A DNA stretch of 64,000 nt from Euryarchaeota archaeon (lineage in GTDB: Archaea > Thermoplasmatota > SW-10-69-26 > JACQPN01): the NCBI GenBank assembly GCA_016207515.1, contig JACQPN010000002.1:200350-264349 (forward strand), given 5' to 3'. Position 1 is the stretch's first letter; every line of letters starts with the position of its first letter. Below, one piece after another: positions 42,234 through 51,435 of the stretch. The translations under genes and the position numbers were made by a program. The notes under the pieces are model-generated. The model was not told the origin of the DNA. It saw nothing but the letters and a program-made list of their open reading frames with translations, and searched no databases.

Positions 42234-43715
42234 GTGGTTTCCGCCCTAGTGGTTTTCCTGGTGCTTCTAAACCTCTACCTCTTGGGCATCTATCTCCTCC
42301 ACCGTCGGAAACTCCTGGGGCCCGGGAAAGCCGAACTCATCGGCCCCATACTGATGCTCCGAACGAAGAAAGCGAACCAGTTGATGGACGTCGTCGCGCG
42401 CCCAAAGCTCTTCTGGAAGGTCTTCGGCGACGTCGGAGTGGTCGCGACGGTCTTGGCGGGGGTCGTCACCCTCGTCTTCATGGCATACAACGTGTCGCGC
42501 GTCCTGGCCCGGGACGAGAACGTCGCCCGCTACGCGCCCCAACCGCAGCAACTCATCGGCATCCCGGTCATCAACCCCGACATCCCCCTCTATTACGGCG
42601 TGCTCGCCCTCGCCGTCGGGCTCATCGTCCACGAATTCGCGCATGGCGTGCTCTCGCGCGTAGGCGACGTCCGCGTCAAGTCCTCAGGCCTCCTCATGCT
42701 CATCGTGCCGATCGGGGCCTTCGTCGAGCCCGACCCGGAGGACCTGGAAAAACGCACGATGCGTGTCAAGAACCGCATGTTCGCCGCGGGCCCCATGGCG
42801 AACCTCACCATCGCGCTCATCACCGCGTTCCTTTTCTCATCCGTCTTCGTCGCCGCACTTTCCGCCCCCCCGCAGGCCGCCTACGTCGTCGGCGTCTCGC
42901 CGGACTCCCCGGCCTTCGAAGCGGGCGCCGTCCCAGGCGCGTACCTCCTAGAATTCGACGGAAAGGCGGTCACCAACACGCTGTCCTTCAGCGCGTTCAT
43001 CGCGGAGAAGAAGGCGGGCGAGACCGTCCTCGTGAAGGTCTTTTACAGGGGCGAGGCGGCGACGCGTTCCGTCGTCCTCGCCGACAAGTACGCCTACGCG
43101 GCCGCGCATGACCCGCCGAACGCGCGCGACGAGGATCGCGGAAAGGCCTTCTTCGGCGTGTCGACTTTCAACTCGACCTATCCCGGCACCGCGCGCGAGA
43201 TAATGATGGATCCACTCTCTCGCGGCCTCGTCGGCTTCGCGGCCTACGTACAGCTCCCGTTGGGCCTCCCAGCGGCCTTCGACCCTCTCCAGCTTTTCAA
43301 GAGCCCCTTCACGGACATATTCAGGAACAGTTTCGTCATCACGGGGCCGATGAGCGTCCTCCCGGAGGACGTGTTTTGGATAAGCGCGAACTCGCTTTAT
43401 TGGATCTTCTGGATCAACTTCGCGGTCGGGACTTTCAACGCGATCCCCGCGGGGCCGCTTGACGGCGGCCAGATGTTCAAGTCGTCGGTGCGCGGGTTCC
43501 TAAGAGGCTTCTACAAGGTCGACAGGTCCCGAATGGTCATCGAGGCACCGACGGAAGAGGGGGCGAAGGCCGTCGTCATCGTGAAAGGCGCTGATGCGGA
43601 GACGCAAGGCCGGCTCGACAAGGCGGACAAGGTCACGGGCCTCATCTCACGCGTCATGGGCGCTTTCGTCCTGTTCCTCCTCGTCGGCATCATCGTGGGC
43701 CCACGCCTCATTTGA
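42234..43715 (+). CDS. membrane zinc protease with PDZ domain (M50)
   Basis: A 493-residue RseP/S2P-like protease. N-terminal helix with VVFLVLLNLYLLGIYLL; zinc motif HEFAHG at about residue 134; a PDZ domain in the middle (about 220-285: VVGVSPDSPAFEAGAVPG...GETVLVKVFYRG); third ligand Asp in NAIPAGPLDGGQ near 407; C-terminal helix. GTG 42234 is 26 bp after a TATA box. It cuts substrates inside the membrane after a first cleavage; the substrate is unknown. Second M50 protease within 3 kb. Confidence 0.9.
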   Translation: MVSALVVFLVLLNLYLLGIYLLHRRKLLGPGKAELIGPILMLRTKKANQLMDVVARPKLFWKVFGDVGVVATVLAGVVTLVFMAYNVSRVLARDENVARYAPQPQQLIGIPVINPDIPLYYGVLALAVGLIVHEFAHGVLSRVGDVRVKSSGLLMLIVPIGAFVEPDPEDLEKRTMRVKNRMFAAGPMANLTIALITAFLFSSVFVAALSAPPQAAYVVGVSPDSPAFEAGAVPGAYLLEFDGKAVTNTLSFSAFIAEKKAGETVLVKVFYRGEAATRSVVLADKYAYAAAHDPPNARDEDRGKAFFGVSTFNSTYPGTAREIMMDPLSRGLVGFAAYVQLPLGLPAAFDPLQLFKSPFTDIFRNSFVITGPMSVLPEDVFWISANSLYWIFWINFAVGTFNAIPAGPLDGGQMFKSSVRGFLRGFYKVDRSRMVIEAPTEEGAKAVVIVKGADAETQGRLDKADKVTGLISRVMGAFVLFLLVGIIVGPRLI

Positions 43716-43849
43716 CGTGGCCGGCGCCAAGAAAACGAGCCGTCCATCTGACACGCGGGGCCGGCGGAAGGCCAAGTTTCGCCCTTCGGGAGCTCTCCGG
43801 CTCCAGAAAAACTTTAAAAGAGGCGTCGTTTATGCGTCGCGGTGCCCCC

Positions 43850-44236
43850 ATGGGTTTCCTCGCCAAGTTCTTGAAGAACAACATGCTCGTCATCTCAGCG
43901 CTGGTCTTCGTCGTCGGCCTCGCGGTGACGCTTTGGAGCTGGTGGGGTTCAGCCATCTCGAAGGACTATTTTGCCGAATACCTGGCGCAGATCGACGCGA
44001 CGGGCAAGTGGAACCTATGGGTCCAGATAATCAGCCCCCTGGTCCTTCTCACGGGTGCTTGGTATCTTGGCGACCAGATAATCACCCGCCGCAAGTTCGG
44101 AGAGATGATAGCCACCCAGAAGAAGAGCGAGTTCGTGACAGCGAAGAAGGAGCTCACGGACATCGCCCGCAGGCTTCCGGACCGCTACAAGGCGAAGATC
44201 GAGGCGAAGGAAGCAGAGCTCACGTCGAAGCGGTGA
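43850..44236 (+). CDS. two-helix membrane protein with charged C-terminal helix
   Basis: A 128-residue protein from ATG 43850; TTTAAAAG at 43813-43820 supports a short leader (ATG 43832 would be nearly leaderless). Two membrane helices at about 13-33 and 62-80; the last 45 residues are Lys/Glu-rich and helical (KKSEFVTAKKELTDIARRLP...KAKIEAKEAELTSKR). Not recognised; it ends 1 bp before the TrmJ gene frame. Confidence 0.6.
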   Translation: MGFLAKFLKNNMLVISALVFVVGLAVTLWSWWGSAISKDYFAEYLAQIDATGKWNLWVQIISPLVLLTGAWYLGDQIITRRKFGEMIATQKKSEFVTAKKELTDIARRLPDRYKAKIEAKEAELTSKR

Positions 44237-44237
44237 T

Positions 44238-45038
44238 GTGACGGCCGTGGGGACGCGGGCCCCGCCAAGATCCGCCGCTGGGCCCCGACGGGACCTCTCG
44301 GGCGCCGAAAATTCGAAGCCGGCGACACGTTTCCACGTCGTCATCGTCGAACCGAAGCACCCTGGAAACGTCGGCAGCATCGCGAGATCGATGAAGAACT
44401 TCGGGCTCGCCTCTCTCTGGCTTGTCAACCCGCCGGAGCTCAAGCCCGAGGCCTACGTCATGGCCGTCCATGCAAGCGACGTCCTGGACAATGCGCGCGT
44501 GTTCAAGTCCATCGACGACGCGCTCGCGCTCCTTCACCACACGGTGGCGACCACGGCGCAGGTCACGTGGAACGACCGCCACCACTTGAGAAACCCCCTG
44601 ACGGTGCGCGAGTTCGCGGCGCGCGCCAACGATATGTCGGGCGACGTCGGGATACTCTTCGGCCGTGAGGACGCGGGCCTTTCGAACGAGGAGGTCGAGA
44701 AGTGCGACACCGTCGTCACGATCCCGACCTCGAAGGATTACGATTCGATGAACCTGAGCCACGCAGGGGCGGTCGTCTTCTACGAGCTCTTCAACGCCTC
44801 GGCGAAGACCCCGCGCCGGCGTCATGCCGCGGCCGGCGACAAGACGCGGCTTTTCGACTATTTCGACCAACTGATCGACGCGTTGGAGTTCCCGGCCCAC
44901 CGCCGTAAGCACACGGCGATGTCTTTCAGGCGCGTTCTCGGGAGGGCACAGCTCTCGAAGTGGGAGTACTATCGCTTGATGGGCGTCTTCTCGAAGACGT
45001 TGAAGCGGTTGAAGCGCCCGGGGACAGGGAAAAAATAG
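44238..45038 (+). CDS. trmJ: tRNA/rRNA 2'-O-methyltransferase, TrmJ/SpoU family
   Basis: A 266-residue SPOUT methyltransferase. Motif 1 is NVGSIARSMKNFG, motif 2 GILFGREDAGLSNEE and motif 3 IPTSKDYDSMNLSHAGAVV, the TrmJ pattern; the C-terminal helical region (about 185-260) matches archaeal TrmJ, which methylates position 32 of tRNA. The first 30 residues are a poorly conserved extension, so the true start may be a little downstream. Confidence 0.87.
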   Translation: MTAVGTRAPPRSAAGPRRDLSGAENSKPATRFHVVIVEPKHPGNVGSIARSMKNFGLASLWLVNPPELKPEAYVMAVHASDVLDNARVFKSIDDALALLHHTVATTAQVTWNDRHHLRNPLTVREFAARANDMSGDVGILFGREDAGLSNEEVEKCDTVVTIPTSKDYDSMNLSHAGAVVFYELFNASAKTPRRRHAAAGDKTRLFDYFDQLIDALEFPAHRRKHTAMSFRRVLGRAQLSKWEYYRLMGVFSKTLKRLKRPGTGKK

Positions 45039-45062
45039 GCGTTTTTCGAGCGGGAGGCGCGC

Positions 45063-45080
45063 GGCCGCGGCGCCGCGGCC
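45063..45080 (+). terminator. GC palindrome after trmJ
   Basis: GGCCGCGGCGCCGCGGCC, a perfect 18-bp palindrome 25 bp after the trmJ stop; candidate 3' hairpin. Confidence 0.35.
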
Positions 45081-45221
45081 TCTTCCGGGCGAAGGCGCGC
45101 GCCAGGCGTCAATATCAACCATTGGCGGCGAGCACGGGGCCCCGCATCGAAAATCTCAACCCGCACAATCGACGGCCCTGCCCGCAGGTTCAAGTACTAA
45201 GAAACGGACAATTGGGAGCGT

Positions 45222-45479
45222 ATGACCGAGCTCATGATAGGCAAGGTCAAGCACTACTATCCGAAGGTCCACGCGGCTGTCGTCGAGCTTGAGCGCGGAA
45301 TGCTCAAGGTCGGGGACAAGATCCACATCGTGGGTAGCGAGACGGACATCTGGGAGACGGTGAAAAGCCTCCAACTCGACCACCGGCCCGTGCCACAAGC
45401 GTGGCTTGGCCAATCGGTGGGCGTCTTGGTCCCGGAACGGGCGCGTGACAACGCGCGCGTGTTCAAGGTCGTCGAATAG
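45222..45479 (+). CDS. small EF-Tu domain 2-like beta-barrel protein
   Basis: An 85-residue protein. The sequence VGKVKHYYPKVHAAVVEL...LKVGDKIHIVGSETD follows the strand order of translation-factor domain 2 (U32-peptidase-C-terminal/EF-Tu-like barrel). Small free-standing barrels of this kind occur in archaea, role unknown. AAGTACTAAG about 30 bp upstream is a weak TATA candidate. Confidence 0.7.
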   Translation: MTELMIGKVKHYYPKVHAAVVELERGMLKVGDKIHIVGSETDIWETVKSLQLDHRPVPQAWLGQSVGVLVPERARDNARVFKVVE

Positions 45480-45576
45480 GCGGCCTCGCTTAAGATGGGG
45501 ATGGGTACGGTTCCTTCGTGCCAGTTCGCCTGCGCAACGTCCCCGGCAAGCGGCCGGGGCCGCGGGTGGCCGGGCT

Positions 45577-46500
45577 TCAGACTTCTATCATTTTTCTTTC
45601 CGGATCCTTCGGGTGGGACAACCCCCTGTACCCGTAGTTCGGAGGCCGGTAATGGCCCTCCACCGGGGAGAGGAGGAAATGCCGGCGCGCGAGCGTCGCC
45701 TCCACGAAGAACGCGTTGACACCCGCCTTTTCACAATACACGAGCTCATACCCCTTGGCCTTCCCGAGGCGTGCCAACGCCAAGAGGCTTGCCCCGAAGT
45801 AATCGGTGAGCGACCACTTGAAACCGGGATCGTACGCGATCGAGCGCGACTCGCCGGGCGGGATGTGGGCATTGTACTCGATGACGACGGCGCGCGGCCG
45901 GTGTCCCAGTGCTTTCCAGATCCAGTAGTCGTTCCCATCGACGTCGATGGAGAGAAGGTCGAAGACGCGCGGGACCTTGTGGCGCTCGAAGACCGCGTTC
46001 ACGTTCTCGGCCGTGATGAACTCACGGTGCACCTTTGCTTGCGTCTTGTCGGGACGGCGGGCCGCGCCCGTGGACGCCCTAGTGTCGTCCCCAGCGCCCC
46101 CGATGGCAGTGCCGCCGCTTGCGTCCATCATGACGCCGTGCCAGCCGGCGTGTAGAAGGTGCGCGGTGTTGCACTCGGAGCCGTCGCCCACGCCGAACTC
46201 GACGAAGAAACGGTCGGTCGTCCTTATCCGGCGGAATATCTCCTCGATGACGCCGTCCTCACCGTTTTGGGAAGCGACCCTGCGCTCGAACCCTTCGAGC
46301 GGCGCGGGCGGTCCCCTCGTCCCGAGAAGGCCGTGGAAGAGCCCCGGTGGCCTTGCAGGCTTTCCTGCCGTCGTTTCACGCCCTATCGAACCGCGTCTTT
46401 CCTCGCCTTCTCGAGCAGTATCTTCGTCTCGGTGCGGGCGATCATCTCCCTCACGCGTGCCAATGCGTCGATGTTCGTCGAGACGGAGGTGATCCCCCAC
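45577..46500 (-). CDS. FkbM-like methyltransferase-fold protein
   Basis: The conserved part starts near SQNGEDGVIEEIF and has FFVEFGVGDGSECNTAHLL (SAM-binding glycine motif), followed by FDLLSIDVDGNDYWIW and VVIEYNAH, as in FkbM-type methyltransferases. The N-terminal 75 residues are rich in Arg/Gly/Pro and encoded over the 3' end of ppsA (46383-46500), so the true start is probably downstream of the first possible codon (GTG 46500). Substrate unknown, commonly a glycan or small hydroxyl compound. Confidence 0.7.
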   Translation of the reverse strand: MGDHLRLDEHRRIGTREGDDRPHRDEDTAREGEERRGSIGRETTAGKPARPPGLFHGLLGTRGPPAPLEGFERRVASQNGEDGVIEEIFRRIRTTDRFFVEFGVGDGSECNTAHLLHAGWHGVMMDASGGTAIGGAGDDTRASTGAARRPDKTQAKVHREFITAENVNAVFERHKVPRVFDLLSIDVDGNDYWIWKALGHRPRAVVIEYNAHIPPGESRSIAYDPGFKWSLTDYFGASLLALARLGKAKGYELVYCEKAGVNAFFVEATLARRHFLLSPVEGHYRPPNYGYRGLSHPKDPERKMIEV

Positions 46501-48686
46501 TTGATGAGCTTCTCGACGAAGGCGGGGTTGCTTCCCGCTTGGCCGCAGATCGACGATTCGACGCCGCGCTTCTCACATGCGTCGATCGTCATCTTGATGA
46601 GTTTCGCGACCGCCGGGTGGAACTCGGTGTACATCTTTGCGACGTTCTCGTTGTTCCGGTCCACCGCCAAGGTGTACTGTGTGAGGTCGTTGGTGCCGAA
46701 GCTCACGAAGTCCAACCCCTCGTCAAGAAGCTCGTCGATGATGAGTGCCGCCGCGGGGATCTCCACCATGATGCCGAAGACCACGTGCTTGTGCGGCTCG
46801 AGGCCGACCGCTCGCATGACGGCCTTCGCGCCCCGGATCTCGTCCGGGTGCTGTACGAGCGGGAGCATGACGCCGACGTTCGTGAGGCCAAGTTCGTGGA
46901 GTTTCTTTATGGCCTTGAACTCCGCCGTAAGAAGCTCCGGCTGGTCGAGGCCGCGTCGTATCCCGCGCCAGCCGAGCATCGGATTGTGCTCGTGCGGTTC
47001 CGACTCGCCGCCTTTCATGAGTTTGAATTCGTCCGTCGGCGCATCGAGGGTGCGCACCCACACCGGGCGCGGGTACATGGGGTCGGCGACTTTCCGGATG
47101 TTGTCCACGAGGTAGTCCACGTAGACGCCTTCCTTGCCCGCTTTGATGAGCGTCAGAGGGTGCGTCCCGAGGCCGATGACGATGTGTTCGATGCGAAGGA
47201 GGCCGACACCGTCGGGTTCGACCGCGAGTGCCCGGTCGATCGCCTCTGGCATCGAGATGTTCACCTTGACGCTCGTCGCGGTCACAGGCTTCGAGGTCAC
47301 GCGGGCGGCCGCGGCCTCGGTCTTTTCCTTCGGCTTTTCGCTCGAAGCGACCTTTCCGCCGTACACCATCCCCTTTTCCCCGTCGACCGTCACGAGCATC
47401 CCCGTCTTCAGGACCTTCGTCGCCTGCTTGGTCCCCACGATGCAGGGTATCCCGAGTTCGCGGGACACTATCGCGGCGTGGCAGGTCATCCCGCCTTCGT
47501 CCGTGACGATCGCCACAGCGCGTTTCATGGCGGGCACCATGTCGGGCATGGTCATCGTGGTCACTAGGATGTTCCCGTCTTTGCACTTGTCAAGCTCGCT
47601 TGCGTCCTTGAGGTAAACGACCTCGCCTGCGGCGGTCCCAGGGCTTGCTCCTAGTCCCACGAGGATGGGTTTCGAGTCGCCGTCGGCACCTTCCTTCTTC
47701 GAGGCGCCGATCCCCGCTGTGGGGCTCGCCTTCTTCTTGATGGTCGTGATGGGGCGGGCTTGGAGGATGTAGAGTTCCCCGGCCTCGAGCGCCCATTCGA
47801 TGTCCTGGGGACTTCCGTAATGTTTCTCGATGTTGAGGCCTACCTTGAAAAGTCGGGCGAGTTCCTTGTCGTCGAGGACACGCGCCTGCCTCCGGTTCGC
47901 GTCGACGCGTTCGGTGATGGTGCCCCCGGCCTTTCCCCGCACGAACTGCGTCTCCTTGCTGGCGATGGTCGTTGCGATGATCTGTCCGTCGGCGCCGCAG
48001 ACGTAGTTGTCCGGTGAGACGGCGCCGGAGACCACACCTTCGCCAAGCCCCCAAGCGCCCTCGATGATGACCTTGGCCTCGCCGGTGGTCGGGTGCTTGG
48101 TGAACATGACGCCCGATTTCTCGCTGTTCACCATCTTCTGGACGACGACCGCTATCGCGACTTTCCTGTGGTCGAACTTGTTCTTGACGCGGTAGAAGAT
48201 CGCCCTCGGCGTGTAGAGGCTCGCCCAGCATTTCTGGACGTTCTCGAGCAGGTTCTCCTCTCGAGTGTAGAGGAACGTGTCCTGTTGGCCTGCGAAGCTC
48301 GCCTCGGGGAGGTCTTCCGCGGTGGCCGACGACCGAACGGCGACGAAGAGTTCGCTCTTCTCCTTTGCGGAGAGCGTCGCGTACGCCTGCGTGACCTCCT
48401 TCGCCTGGTCCTCGGGCATCGGTGTTTTCAGGATCAAGGCGCGCACCTCGTCGGCGGTCTCGTGCAGCGCCTTGGTGTCGTCGACGCTCGTCGAATCCAG
48501 CATCTTGAAGATCTTCTCGCCGGCGCCGGTCTTTTGGAGGAAATCCGTGAAGGCGTGGGCCGTCACCACGTAAGCGGGAGGCACCGGCAGTCCTAGCTGC
48601 AGGAGCTCGCCGAGGTTCGCTCCCTTGCCGCCGACTTGCACGAGGTCTTTCCTGCCGACGCTTCCTGCCCAGACTACCCATTTCAT
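46383..48686 (-). CDS. ppsA: phosphoenolpyruvate synthase
   Basis: A 767-residue enzyme. N-terminal ATP-grasp-like domain (VGGKGANLGELLQLG; RSSATAEDLPEASFAGQQD), central phosphohistidine domain GGMTCHAAIVSRELGIPCIV (His near 400), and C-terminal PEP-binding TIM barrel (GTNDLTQYTLAVDR; SSICGQAGSNP). It converts pyruvate + ATP to PEP + AMP + Pi for gluconeogenesis. Between the phosphohistidine and barrel domains is a short linker with KPKEKTEAAAARV. It overlaps the HTH regulator gene by 4 bp. Confidence 0.95.
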   Translation of the reverse strand: MKWVVWAGSVGRKDLVQVGGKGANLGELLQLGLPVPPAYVVTAHAFTDFLQKTGAGEKIFKMLDSTSVDDTKALHETADEVRALILKTPMPEDQAKEVTQAYATLSAKEKSELFVAVRSSATAEDLPEASFAGQQDTFLYTREENLLENVQKCWASLYTPRAIFYRVKNKFDHRKVAIAVVVQKMVNSEKSGVMFTKHPTTGEAKVIIEGAWGLGEGVVSGAVSPDNYVCGADGQIIATTIASKETQFVRGKAGGTITERVDANRRQARVLDDKELARLFKVGLNIEKHYGSPQDIEWALEAGELYILQARPITTIKKKASPTAGIGASKKEGADGDSKPILVGLGASPGTAAGEVVYLKDASELDKCKDGNILVTTMTMPDMVPAMKRAVAIVTDEGGMTCHAAIVSRELGIPCIVGTKQATKVLKTGMLVTVDGEKGMVYGGKVASSEKPKEKTEAAAARVTSKPVTATSVKVNISMPEAIDRALAVEPDGVGLLRIEHIVIGLGTHPLTLIKAGKEGVYVDYLVDNIRKVADPMYPRPVWVRTLDAPTDEFKLMKGGESEPHEHNPMLGWRGIRRGLDQPELLTAEFKAIKKLHELGLTNVGVMLPLVQHPDEIRGAKAVMRAVGLEPHKHVVFGIMVEIPAAALIIDELLDEGLDFVSFGTNDLTQYTLAVDRNNENVAKMYTEFHPAVAKLIKMTIDACEKRGVESSICGQAGSNPAFVEKLIKWGITSVSTNIDALARVREMIARTETKILLEKARKDAVR

Positions 48687-49132
48687 CGTTTCACAAGCTC
48701 CTGGAGGATCTGCTTCCGTTTCAGTTCGTAACCGTTGATGGATGCGATTATGACTTCGGAGGCGACGTTTCGTGGAAGACGAAGGGCGTTCCCGAGCATC
48801 GCCATGTAATCGTGGTCGGGTTCCAAGTCTTGGCGCTCCCGGTCGGCGAGGTGTTCACGCACGCCGCGGGCCAGAGCATGCATGCGTGACAGGGTCACGA
48901 TGAGCCGTGTGGACGGTGTGAGCCTGTCCGATTCTATCCGTGAAAGGGTCTCGCGGCGTATCCCCAGGAGGCGCGCCATGTCCGTCTGAGTGAAATCGAG
49001 GCGGTCGCGCAGTTCTCGCACGAGGCCGCCTTGTTCGTCGGCGAGGACGATCCGGCCCGCGAGGTCGATTTGGGCCTTGAGCAGGTTTTCTGGCAAGAGA
49101 CCTGGTTCGGGCCGCATGGTGACGGATTGCAT
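48683..49132 (-). CDS. XRE-family HTH regulator linked to PEP synthase
   Basis: A 149-residue protein (ATG 49132; ATG 49117 and GTG 49135 also in frame). The HTH is LDFTQTDMARLLGIRRETLS (about 45-65), followed by a helical C-terminal domain. Its end overlaps the start of ppsA by 4 bp, so the regulator and enzyme are co-expressed. Autoregulation and control of gluconeogenic PEP formation is a reasonable inference; no ligand-binding domain is obvious. Confidence 0.8.
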   Translation of the reverse strand: MQSVTMRPEPGLLPENLLKAQIDLAGRIVLADEQGGLVRELRDRLDFTQTDMARLLGIRRETLSRIESDRLTPSTRLIVTLSRMHALARGVREHLADRERQDLEPDHDYMAMLGNALRLPRNVASEVIIASINGYELKRKQILQELVKR

Positions 49133-49311
49133 CACTTTGTAGAAAAAGGTTTGCGCGACGCCCGGAAACTTGTGACGGCAACATCACATTCGTGGGCAAT
49201 TGGGCCAGCGTGCAGGAAACGCCACAAATGTTACAAAAGTCCGTGTTCGACGCACCGGTGGTGCATTGATGGAAAGCGTTTGGTCTCAATGGCCTAGCCC
49301 GCGAGCCCCAA

Positions 49312-49830
49312 CTACTGAACGAGCTCGGCCCCGCGCTCAACAAGGATGTGGCATGGCGTCGGGAGCTTCATGTTCGCCTTGCGAAGGGCGTCCTTTGCCC
49401 ATTGGAAGTGCTCCACTTGGCACTTGACCGTCATGATCTTCCGGCCCGGCGTCACCCTCGCTGCGGTCCCGACGGCCTTGCCGAATGAGCCGCGCATCCC
49501 TTGCGAGACACGGTCAGCGCCGGCGCCCGACGCCTGCTTGTTCTCGCGAAGCACGTGGTGCGGATACAAGCGGACCTTGAGATGGAAACCTGTGGCGCCG
49601 GCGTACTTCGTGAGGACCCTTGTGGCCGAGATACGCGCCGCCTCCAACGCGATGTGGCGGATCTGGCAGGTCTCGTCCGCGACGAGCGTCATCTCGACCG
49701 GAAAGTTCGCCTTCGAGTTCCCCATGTCGAATTGGGTGATGCGGCTCCCGGGGACGCCACCCATGTACTCGCGCCGTGTGTAGGCCATCTGGCTGACTTC
49801 GCGGTACATCGAGCCGGGTTTTCGTGGCAT
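49312..49830 (-). CDS. rpl10e: 50S ribosomal protein L10e (L16 family)
   Basis: A 172-residue ribosomal protein: [20 protein letters not shown] at the start, [20 protein letters not shown] and [20 protein letters not shown], typical of archaeal L10e. A good ribosome-binding site, GGAGGAACAGTC, precedes the ATG at 49830. Standing alone between an HTH gene and the 7TM gene. Confidence 0.95.
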   Translation of the reverse strand: MPRKPGSMYREVSQMAYTRREYMGGVPGSRITQFDMGNSKANFPVEMTLVADETCQIRHIALEAARISATRVLTKYAGATGFHLKVRLYPHHVLRENKQASGAGADRVSQGMRGSFGKAVGTAARVTPGRKIMTVKCQVEHFQWAKDALRKANMKLPTPCHILVERGAELVQ

Positions 49831-50229
49831 GACTGTTCCTCCATCAAGACGCGCTCTAAAGCGGTCTTATCTTGGGGATGGCGGGAAAGTGCTTCCCCTT
49901 AATAAGCGTTCCGTGTAGGTACTTGTACGTACTACATGGATCTTCCGGCAGCGTTCATGCGGGCATCACGTTGTGGTCCGCGCGTGGACTTCGTCTGGAA
50001 TCCCCATGGCGTCCCCAGTATCCTCGCCGTGGCCACGAGGTGTTGACGGGCGCGTTGATCTTGCGGCGCTCGATCGTCGAACGACCCGCGACCCCTCGGT
50101 CCGTTTGAAGGCTCTTGGAAGAGGTTTCCGCCAAGTCGATTCCTATTCATATCGGTTATCGGGATGTGCTGCCGATGCCAGGGTCCCTCCCGACGCTAGG
50201 GTTAATAGAACTCGGCCCCCTGGTGTGCC
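49831..50229. other. 399-bp intergenic region with promoters, no clear gene
   Basis: The minus-strand part carries the L10e leader. On the + strand CCTTAATAAG (about 49897-49906) is a TATA-like box, and GGTTAATAG (about 50200-50208) is the probable TATA box of the gene at 50230. A 36-codon frame from ATG 49936 to TGA is possible but unconvincing. The GTAC-rich element copy 2 lies at 49916-49934. Confidence 0.6.
49916..49934. repeat. GTAC-rich 19-bp element, copy 2
   Basis: TAGGTAC-TT-GTACGTACTA, matching 13596-13614 except at the central two bases; about 90 bp upstream of rpl10e and just after a + strand TATA-like box. Confidence 0.4.
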
Positions 50230-51375
50230 GTGGGCTTCGTTTTCACTTGGGTTGGACTCCCCGGGTTGGTGGTTCTGCCCGTTGCGGCAATCCTTTCGGT
50301 CACGGTCTGGCGGGCCGCGCCTTGGCGCCTTCAGAATCGTCTCCTCGCGTTGTTGGTCTTCCTTGAGGGCGCGGCCGTCGGATCCGCGTATGGCTTCCGG
50401 ATGTCGACCGACGTCCCGGAACACGCATTCGCGTTCAACGTCGTTGGATTAGCAGCCGGGTTCGCGCTCCTTCCAATATACCTCCTATTCCTATCTACAC
50501 TATCCTCGTCGCTCGCCCGCCCATTGGCCGTCTGGCACGTGAGGCCGGTGCTCGCTGCCTCAGCCGCGATCGCCCCCCTAGTTCCTATCTTGGCACCATC
50601 GCTTTTCCTTGGGGGCCTCACCCCCGGCACTCTGAACCCATGGGTCGGAATCGTGGGTCCTTACTACTTTCACTTTTTCGGCATCCTCGTTCTGACAATG
50701 GTGTATGGTCTCGGCGTCGCCTACGCGGCCTACGTCGAGGCCCCACCGGAGAGCGCATCAAAGGCCCGTGCCAAGGCGTACGTCGTCGCCTTCGGGACGC
50801 GTGATGTCTTTTACGCGGCGCTCGCCACGGCCCAACTCTGGTTGCCTCGTCTTGGCGACACCCGGTACGTCGTCGTGAACACCGGATTTCCGGTGGTCAC
50901 TCTGCTCTTCCTCGCCCTCCTCTCGTACGGAATCCTCCGCACGCAGCTTTTCGATGTGAACCTGCGCATCAAGTGGGGCATCAGCCGGGGGACAGTTGCC
51001 GCCGCGTTCGTCGTCGTGTTCGTGGTCGGCACGAAGCTTGCCGAATCTTTCCTCGAGACGCAGTTCGATTGGCTGGCCGGCGGCCTCCTGGCAGGCTTGA
51101 TGCTGTTGGGGCTCGCTCCACTCCAGCGCGCCGCCGACCGCGTCGCCGAAGCCGCGATGCCCGGTGTCAAGAACACGGGGGACTACGTCGCTTACCGAAA
51201 ACTGCTCGTCTACCGTGGCGCTGTCGAGGCCGCGATGGAGGACGGCCTCATAACCGAGAAGGAGCGGGCGGTGTTCGCGAGGCTCCGCCGCGACCTACAG
51301 ATCGGTGAATCGGACGCCAAGAACATCGAGTCGGAGGTCGCGGCACAGTCGAAGCCCGGCGTTCCCGGCGCTTGA
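50230..51375 (+). CDS. 7TM sensor-like membrane protein with TerB-like tail, no kinase
   Basis: A 381-residue protein. About nine hydrophobic segments fill residues 1-300; the first seven resemble the 7TM extracellular sensor region of archaeal histidine kinases. No histidine kinase domain follows. Instead a short cytoplasmic part (about 310-375: YRGAVEAAMEDGLITEKERAVFARLRRDLQIGESDAKNI) resembles the TerB-like helical repeat. GTG 50230 is 25 bp after a GGTTAATAG box. The CheY-like gene starts 60 bp later on the same strand, so a signalling pair is likely. Confidence 0.72.
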   Translation: MGFVFTWVGLPGLVVLPVAAILSVTVWRAAPWRLQNRLLALLVFLEGAAVGSAYGFRMSTDVPEHAFAFNVVGLAAGFALLPIYLLFLSTLSSSLARPLAVWHVRPVLAASAAIAPLVPILAPSLFLGGLTPGTLNPWVGIVGPYYFHFFGILVLTMVYGLGVAYAAYVEAPPESASKARAKAYVVAFGTRDVFYAALATAQLWLPRLGDTRYVVVNTGFPVVTLLFLALLSYGILRTQLFDVNLRIKWGISRGTVAAAFVVVFVVGTKLAESFLETQFDWLAGGLLAGLMLLGLAPLQRAADRVAEAAMPGVKNTGDYVAYRKLLVYRGAVEAAMEDGLITEKERAVFARLRRDLQIGESDAKNIESEVAAQSKPGVPGA

Positions 51376-51435
51376 GGCTTTTGGAAAAGGCTATCATCCA
51401 TAGAGGACCGTTCGAGTGGTGGAGACGGAAGTCGA

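Noticed and set aside
49936-50046. 36-codon frame after a TATA-like box
   Set aside because: Start and stop are present and spacing to the box is acceptable, but the product has no family-like pattern and no ribosome-binding site.
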